From assembly GCA_020024635.1 (NCBI GenBank), contig JAHHTL010000002.1, positions 1-64,000 of the forward strand: 64,000 nucleotides of DNA. The letters run 5' to 3'. Made by a program: the position numbers and the translations under genes. Origin of the DNA: Ruminococcus sp. (lineage in GTDB: Bacteria > Bacillota > Clostridia > Lachnospirales > Lachnospiraceae). Below, piece by piece: positions 59,641 to 64,000 of the stretch. How positions within the stretch are numbered: the first letter of the stretch is position 1; each line of letters begins with the position of its first letter. The notes below the pieces were generated by a model. The model was not told where the DNA came from and searched no databases. It was given only the letters and a program-made list of their open reading frames with translations.

Positions 59641-61212
59641 ATGTCGTATACGGCGCTCTATAGGAAATTTCGTCCTTCTGAATTTGAAGACGTAAAAGGG
59701 CAAGATCATATTATAAAAACATTACAAAATCAGATTAAGGCAAACCGAATCGGGCATGCATATCTTTTTTGTGGAACGAGAGGAACAGGAAAAACAACGG
59801 TGGCTAAGATTTTTGCTAAAGCTGTAAACTGTGAACATCCGATCAATGGAAGTCCATGTGGTGAATGTGAGATGTGTAAAACGATTGCAGCAGGAAAATC
59901 CATGAATGTGATCGAAATCGATGCAGCTTCCAATAATGGAGTTGATAATATTCGTGAAATCCGAGAAGAGGTTACCTATCGTCCAACAGAAGGCAAGTAT
60001 AAAGTTTATATTATTGATGAGGTACATATGTTATCAGTTGGGGCTTTTAACGCTCTTTTGAAAACATTAGAAGAACCTCCGGAGTATGTGATCTTTCTTC
60101 TTGCTACCACAGAGAGACATAAAATCCCGATCACGATTTTGTCTCGTTGTCAACAATACGATTTTCGAAGAATTGGCATCGAAACCATTACGGATCGATT
60201 GCGTCAGTTAATGGATATAGAACAGGTGGAAGTAGAGGAGCGAGCGCTGCGTTATGTGGCAAAAGTAGCAGATGGTTCTATGAGAGATGCGTTAAGTTTG
60301 ATTGACCAATGCATTGCATTTTATTTAGGCCAAAGACTGACATATGAAAATGTATTGGAAGTGTTAGGGGCGGTGGATACAGATGTATTTAGCAAACTGT
60401 TACGAAAAGTACTGAAAAGAGATGTGACAGGGGTACTTGAAATGGTAGAAGAATTGGTGATGGGCGGCCGTGAATTCACGCAGCTTGTGGCGGATTTTGT
60501 ATGGTACTTAAGAAACTTGCTTCTCGTGAAAACTTCTGATAATATAGAGGATGTGCTAGATGTATCTACGGAAAATCTAAAACAACTACAAGAAGAATCC
60601 AAGATGATTGAGACAGAAACATTGCTTCGATACATCCGTGTTTTTTCAGAATTGTCCGGACAGATTCGGTTTGCAACACAAAAAAGAGTGCTTCTTGAAG
60701 TAACTTTGATTAAAATGTGTATTCCAGCTATGGAAACGAATCAAGATTCCGTTCTTGACCGTGTTCGTGTATTGGAGGAAAAAGTGGAACAGGGAGCTTT
60801 TATGGCGCCGTCTTACGAACACAATAGAAGTCAGAGAAATCAAGCAGATGGTGATGAAAAGCAACAAAAAAAACCAGAATTACCATGTGCTATTCCAGAG
60901 GATATTCAAGAAGTGGTGAAGAATTTCAGATCCATTGCAAATGAAGCATCTGGTTTACTAAAGACTTATTTAAAGAAAGCAAAATTAAGTCTTGGTGGGG
61001 AAAACCGATTAATGATTGTTTTGCCGGAACAGATGGATGCTCAGATTGTAGGAGAAGACAGTAGACGACAGGAATTAGAAGAACTGATCGAAGAGAGGAT
61101 TCATAAAAAAGTAGAGGTAGAAGTTCGTTGCGTTGAACAAGGAAGACGCTTTGAAGATACATTTGTAGATATTGAGAAAAAAATAAATATGGATATCATA
61201 GTGGAGGACTAA
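59641..61212 (+). CDS. dnaX: DNA polymerase III tau/gamma subunit
   Basis: Clamp-loader ATPase. 523 residues from ATG 59641 (AGAGGTGGAG ahead). Walker A GTRGTGKTTVAK; zinc module CEHPINGSPCGECEMC; DEVHML Walker B; and SRCQQYDF sensor region (domains I-II to about 240), collar domain III (about 240-365), then a variable C-terminus that binds polymerase in tau. An A8 tract at 60866-60873 sits at residue 409-411, where slippage would give truncated products of about 426 or 434 residues, close to gamma size. Operon with ybaB and recR. Confidence 0.95.
   Translation: MSYTALYRKFRPSEFEDVKGQDHIIKTLQNQIKANRIGHAYLFCGTRGTGKTTVAKIFAKAVNCEHPINGSPCGECEMCKTIAAGKSMNVIEIDAASNNGVDNIREIREEVTYRPTEGKYKVYIIDEVHMLSVGAFNALLKTLEEPPEYVIFLLATTERHKIPITILSRCQQYDFRRIGIETITDRLRQLMDIEQVEVEERALRYVAKVADGSMRDALSLIDQCIAFYLGQRLTYENVLEVLGAVDTDVFSKLLRKVLKRDVTGVLEMVEELVMGGREFTQLVADFVWYLRNLLLVKTSDNIEDVLDVSTENLKQLQEESKMIETETLLRYIRVFSELSGQIRFATQKRVLLEVTLIKMCIPAMETNQDSVLDRVRVLEEKVEQGAFMAPSYEHNRSQRNQADGDEKQQKKPELPCAIPEDIQEVVKNFRSIANEASGLLKTYLKKAKLSLGGENRLMIVLPEQMDAQIVGEDSRRQELEELIEERIHKKVEVEVRCVEQGRRFEDTFVDIEKKINMDIIVED
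60866..60873 (+). promoter_or_regulatory. A8 slippage-prone tract in dnaX
   Basis: Eight As spanning CAA-AAA-AAA. A -1 shift meets TGA at 60942-60944 and a +1 shift meets TGA at 60917-60919, giving gamma-sized products. Frameshifting or transcript slippage is inferred from position only. Confidence 0.35.
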
Positions 61213-61214
61213 AT

Positions 61215-61568
61215 ATGGCTAAAAGAGGTGGATTTCCGGGAGGCGGAATGCCAGGGAATATGGCGAATCTTATGAAACAGGCGCAGAAAATGCAGCGTCA
61301 AATGGAAGAACAGGCAAAAGAGCTTGAAAGCAAAGAGTTTACTGCAACTTCCGGTGGAGGAGCAGTGGAAGTAAAGGTTTCAGGAAAAAGAGAAATCGTA
61401 AGTGTAAAATTACAGGAAGAAGTTGTAGACCCAGATGATATTGAAATGTTAGAAGATCTCATTGTTGCAGCAACCAATGAAGCACTTCGTCAAGTAGAGG
61501 AAGCGTCTGGATCAGCAATGAGCAAACTAACAGGTGGATTTGGTGGCGGAATGCCAGGCTTATTCTAA
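61215..61568 (+). CDS. ybaB: YbaB/EbfC nucleoid-associated protein
   Basis: 117-residue DNA-binding dimer. A Gly-rich start (FPGGGMPGNMANLMKQAQKMQ), the central VEVKVSGKREIVSVKL beta region and DPDDIEMLEDLIVAATNEAL are diagnostic; the C-terminus repeats GFGGGMPG. It starts two bases after the dnaX stop, the conserved dnaX-ybaB-recR order. RBS GTGGAGG lies within the dnaX end. Confidence 0.95.
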   Translation: MAKRGGFPGGGMPGNMANLMKQAQKMQRQMEEQAKELESKEFTATSGGGAVEVKVSGKREIVSVKLQEEVVDPDDIEMLEDLIVAATNEALRQVEEASGSAMSKLTGGFGGGMPGLF

Positions 61569-61580
61569 GACAGAGGATAT

Positions 61581-61617
61581 AAAGGATCAGGCTCCGAAAA
61601 AAGAGTTTGATCCTTTT
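61581..61617 (+). terminator. Hairpin between ybaB and recR
   Basis: AAAGGATCA (61581-61589) pairs with TGATCCTTT (61608-61616), then T-GG. The short U-tract makes it a weak or leaky terminator that would lower recR expression. Confidence 0.5.
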
Positions 61618-61652
61618 GGTATGTTTATATCAGTGATAGGAGTGCATAGCGT

Positions 61653-62249
61653 ATGGATTATTATAGCAATCAAATAAGCAGACTGATTGAAGAGTTTTCC
61701 AAATTACCTGGGATCGGTGCAAAATCAGCACAAAGACTTGCGTTTCATATTATCAATCTTCCCAAAGATCAAGTAGAAAATTTTGCGAAGGCAATGGTGG
61801 ATGCAAGAAATAATGTAAAATACTGTCAACAATGTTGCACCTTGACAGATCGGGAACTTTGCCCCATCTGCAGCAATCCGGATCGAGATCAAAAGACGAT
61901 TATGGTTGTGGAAACTCCAAGAGATTTAGCGGCATATGAAAAGACTGGAAAATACAACGGAGTATACCATGTGCTTCATGGAGCAATTTCGCCAATGCTT
62001 GGTATAGGACCATCAGATATTCGTTTAAAAGAATTGATTGAACGACTGCAAGGAGATGTCAATGAGGTGATTATTGCGACGAATTCCAGCTTGGAAGGGG
62101 AAACGACAGCGATGTATATTAGCAAATTGATTAAACCGGTGGGGATTAAAGTTAGCAGAATTGCAAGTGGAGTGCCGGTAGGTGGAGATTTGGAATACAT
62201 TGATGAGGTTACCTTATTGCGGGCATTAGAAGGCAGAACAGAATTATAG
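61653..62249 (+). CDS. recR: Recombination mediator RecR
   Basis: 198 residues. Helix-hairpin-helix LPGIGAKSAQRLAFHII (about 16-32) for DNA binding, C4 zinc finger CQQCCTLTDRELCPIC (about 54-69), Toprim domain with VVETPRDLAAYE, and the C-terminal GDLEYIDEVTLLRALEGR. Works with RecF/RecO to load RecA. Third gene of the dnaX operon; the ATG lacks an obvious strong RBS (GATAGGAGTG). Confidence 0.96.
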   Translation: MDYYSNQISRLIEEFSKLPGIGAKSAQRLAFHIINLPKDQVENFAKAMVDARNNVKYCQQCCTLTDRELCPICSNPDRDQKTIMVVETPRDLAAYEKTGKYNGVYHVLHGAISPMLGIGPSDIRLKELIERLQGDVNEVIIATNSSLEGETTAMYISKLIKPVGIKVSRIASGVPVGGDLEYIDEVTLLRALEGRTEL

Positions 62250-62290
62250 AATTATTTTTGACGAAAAAACTGTTCTTTGGGAAAGGAGAC

Positions 62291-62319
62291 TTGACCTAAT
62301 ATAGGATAAAAGATATAAT
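62291..62319 (+). promoter_or_regulatory. SigA promoter of the transketolase operon
   Basis: TTGACC (62291-62296), 17-base spacer, perfect TATAAT (62314-62319), about 69 bases before the first transketolase ATG. Confidence 0.75.
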
Positions 62320-62387
62320 TTAACAGAGTATAGTAGTCGTTATATAGAAGCAATTTGGTTAACATGTAGTAAGCAGGAGGGTATTCG

Positions 62388-63224
62388 ATGAATAAGTTAG
62401 AATTGATGAAGACTGCGAATGAAATCCGCAAAGGTATCATAGAAGCAGTTCACAGTGCAAAGTCTGGACATCCAGGGGGATCTCTTTCGGCGGCAGATAT
62501 ATTTACTTATCTGTATTTCGAGGAGATGAACATAGATCCAGAAAATCCAAAAAAAGAAGACAGAGACAGATTTGTTCTTTCTAAGGGACATACAGCGCCT
62601 GGACTTTATTCTACATTGGCTCACAGAGGATTTTTCCCAGTAGAAGATTTGAAAACATTACGTCATGTAGGATCCTATCTTCAGGGGCATCCAGACATGA
62701 AGCATATACCGGGGGTAGATATGTCATCAGGATCCTTAGGTCAAGGAATCTCAGCAGCAGTAGGGATGGCGTTATCTGCAAAACTATCCAAAGCAGATTA
62801 CAGAGTTTATACATTACTTGGAGATGGAGAGATTCAAGAAGGTCAGGTATGGGAAGCATCCATGCTTGCAGCATCAAGAAAACTTGACAATCTTGTAGTG
62901 ATTGTAGATAACAACAATCTTCAGATTGATGGAACCATTGAGGAAGTAAATTCTCCTTATCCAATCGACAAAAAATTTGAGGCGTTTAATTTCCATGTGA
63001 TCAATATTGACGGAAATGATTTTGATCAAATCGATGCAGCATTTAAAGAAGCAAAGAAGGTAAAAGGACAGCCTACCGCTATTATTGCGAAGACAATTAA
63101 AGGCAAAGGTGTTTCTTTTATGGAAGATCAGGTTTCTTGGCATGGAGCAGCTCCAAATGATGAGCAGTTTGCAGTAGCTATGGAAGATTTAGAGAAAGCA
63201 GGTGAAGCATTATGTCAGATGTAA
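62388..63224 (+). CDS. Transketolase N-terminal subunit
   Basis: Thiamine-diphosphate-binding half of a split transketolase. 278 residues: SAKSGHPGGSLSAADIFTYLY, LSKGHTAPGLYSTLA and the ThDP/Mg motif LLGDGEIQEGQVWEASM with VDNNNLQ. The full enzyme moves two-carbon units in the non-oxidative pentose pathway and pairs with the gene that overlaps its 3' end by 13 bases. RBS AGGAGG. Complements the FSA/transaldolase-like gene at 24,612. Confidence 0.94.
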   Translation: MNKLELMKTANEIRKGIIEAVHSAKSGHPGGSLSAADIFTYLYFEEMNIDPENPKKEDRDRFVLSKGHTAPGLYSTLAHRGFFPVEDLKTLRHVGSYLQGHPDMKHIPGVDMSSGSLGQGISAAVGMALSAKLSKADYRVYTLLGDGEIQEGQVWEASMLAASRKLDNLVVIVDNNNLQIDGTIEEVNSPYPIDKKFEAFNFHVINIDGNDFDQIDAAFKEAKKVKGQPTAIIAKTIKGKGVSFMEDQVSWHGAAPNDEQFAVAMEDLEKAGEALCQM

Positions 63225-64000
63225 AGAAAATAGCAACAAGAGAAAGTTACGGGAAAGCTCTTCTTGAATTAGGAAAATTACATGACGATGTAGTTGTTTT
63301 AGATGCTGACCTAGCGTGTGCCACAAAAACAGGTGTATTTCAAAAAGAATTTCCAGACAGACACTTTGACTGTGGAATCGCAGAAAGCAATATGATTGGA
63401 GTTGCGGCAGGGTTTGCGGCATCTGGTAAAGTTCCATTTGCCAGTTCTTTTGCTATGTTTGCGGCAGGGCGTGCATTTGAGCAGATTCGTAACTCGGTTG
63501 GATATCCTCACCTTAATGTGAAGATTGGAGCAACCCATGCTGGAATTTCTGTTGGAGAAGATGGAGCTACCCATCAGTGTAATGAAGATATTGCGTTGAT
63601 GAGAACAATTCCTGGGATGGTGATTATCAATCCATCAGATGGAGTGGAAGCAGAAGCAGCGGTAAAAGCAGCATATGAACATGTGGGACCTGTTTACATG
63701 CGTTTTGGAAGATTTGCGATCCCAGTGATCAATGAGAGAGAAGATTACAAATTTGAGCTTGGAAAAGGTGTGGTACTCCGCGAAGGAAAGGATGTTACAA
63801 TTATAGCATCTGGGCTTCCAGTAGCAGCATGTCTTGAGGCAGCAGATCGATTGGCAGAAGATGGAATTGATGCGAAAGTTGTTAATATCCATACAATTAA
63901 ACCTTTGGATGAGGAACTTGTGATCGCCTCTGCAAAAGAAACGGGGAAAGTTGTTACGGTGGAAGAACATTCTGTTATTGGCGGACTTGGAAGCGCAGTA
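63212..64000 (+). CDS. Transketolase C-terminal subunit (partial, runs off the window)
   Basis: Starts at ATG 63212, inside the end of the N-terminal subunit gene, and stays open for 263 codons to base 64000 without a stop; normal length is about 310. The pyrimidine-binding domain shows FDCGIAESNMIGVAAGFAASG with the ThDP-activating Glu, ATHAGISVGEDGATHQ and RFGRFAIPVI. The C-terminal regulatory domain begins near IASGLPVAACLEAAD and is cut short by the window. The 13-base overlap implies coupled translation of both halves. Confidence 0.93.
   Translation, partial: MSDVKKIATRESYGKALLELGKLHDDVVVLDADLACATKTGVFQKEFPDRHFDCGIAESNMIGVAAGFAASGKVPFASSFAMFAAGRAFEQIRNSVGYPHLNVKIGATHAGISVGEDGATHQCNEDIALMRTIPGMVIINPSDGVEAEAAVKAAYEHVGPVYMRFGRFAIPVINEREDYKFELGKGVVLREGKDVTIIASGLPVAACLEAADRLAEDGIDAKVVNIHTIKPLDEELVIASAKETGKVVTVEEHSVIGGLGSAV

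Noticed and set aside
1..64000. tRNA, rRNA, CRISPR array, insertion sequence, prophage or toxin-antitoxin genes
   Set aside because: No tRNA T-loop patterns, repeat-spacer arrays, transposase or phage motifs were recognised on either strand by reading; a tRNAscan or CRISPR finder would be decisive.

Overview
The window is AT-rich bacterial DNA with Firmicutes-type signals: strong GGAGG ribosome binding sites, many short intrinsic terminators, a CIRCE operator and sporulation genes (yabP, yabQ, spoIIE, a CotS-like gene). The gene order hup-rqcP-yabP-yabQ-divIC-spoIIE-tilS-hpt-ftsH, the block dnaX-ybaB-recR, the glgC/glgD pair, YesM/YesN two-component systems beside ABC sugar importers, and two cytoplasmic fucosidases all point to a spore-forming gut Clostridia, most likely a Lachnospiraceae member (Ruminococcus/Mediterraneibacter/Blautia-like). 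The species is not determined. I saw no tRNA, rRNA, CRISPR array, insertion sequence or prophage, and no gene-free stretch longer than about 250 bases.

Region 1 (1-22,008) is accessory carbon acquisition. It starts with a GH95 fucosidase and an AfuA/FbpA-type ABC importer (binding protein, ATPase, fused permease). These converge on a YesN/YesM pair, an arrangement that suggests sensing and uptake of an anionic solute such as hexose phosphate. A small multidrug transporter, a zinc phospholipase C-like protein and an Atg22-like MFS transporter follow. A second YesM/YesN pair is co-transcribed with its own solute-binding lipoprotein and sits beside a complete oligosaccharide importer lacking only its ATPase, a Gfo/Idh/MocA oxidoreductase and a GH29 fucosidase. 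Both fucosidases lack signal peptides, so fucosylated oligosaccharides are probably imported whole and trimmed inside the cell.

Region 2 (22,181-37,097) is mixed metabolism: dgkA, a phasin-like protein with an AarF/UbiB kinase, fructose-6-phosphate aldolase, adenosine deaminase, and an unrecognised helical protein. Then come hypB and hypA flanking an 890-residue iron-sulfur flavoprotein, a CIRCE-controlled Hsp20, a YgjP-like metallopeptidase, a double-HTH AraC regulator with an old-yellow-enzyme-type enoate reductase, and an FAD dehydrogenase.

Region 3 (37,352-64,000) is core: asnS, an SbcD/YhaN-like nuclease pair, cca, a CotS-like protein, phosphoglucomutase, the hup-to-ftsH sporulation/division block, a GH13 amylase, methionine aminopeptidase, glgC/glgD, phosphofructokinase, dnaX-ybaB-recR, and a split transketolase whose second subunit runs off the window. 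Phosphoglucomutase, GlgC/GlgD and the GH13 enzyme form a glycogen/alpha-glucan set.

The observations most worth a second look are: a 22-codon upstream ORF containing a terminator-like hairpin and stop-start coupled to hypB; the hypB-flavoprotein-hypA unit with no hydrogenase in view; the double-HTH AraC regulator beside an enoate reductase; a SpoIIE with no membrane domain; an A8 slippage-prone tract in dnaX; and the AfuA-type importer facing a YesMN system.
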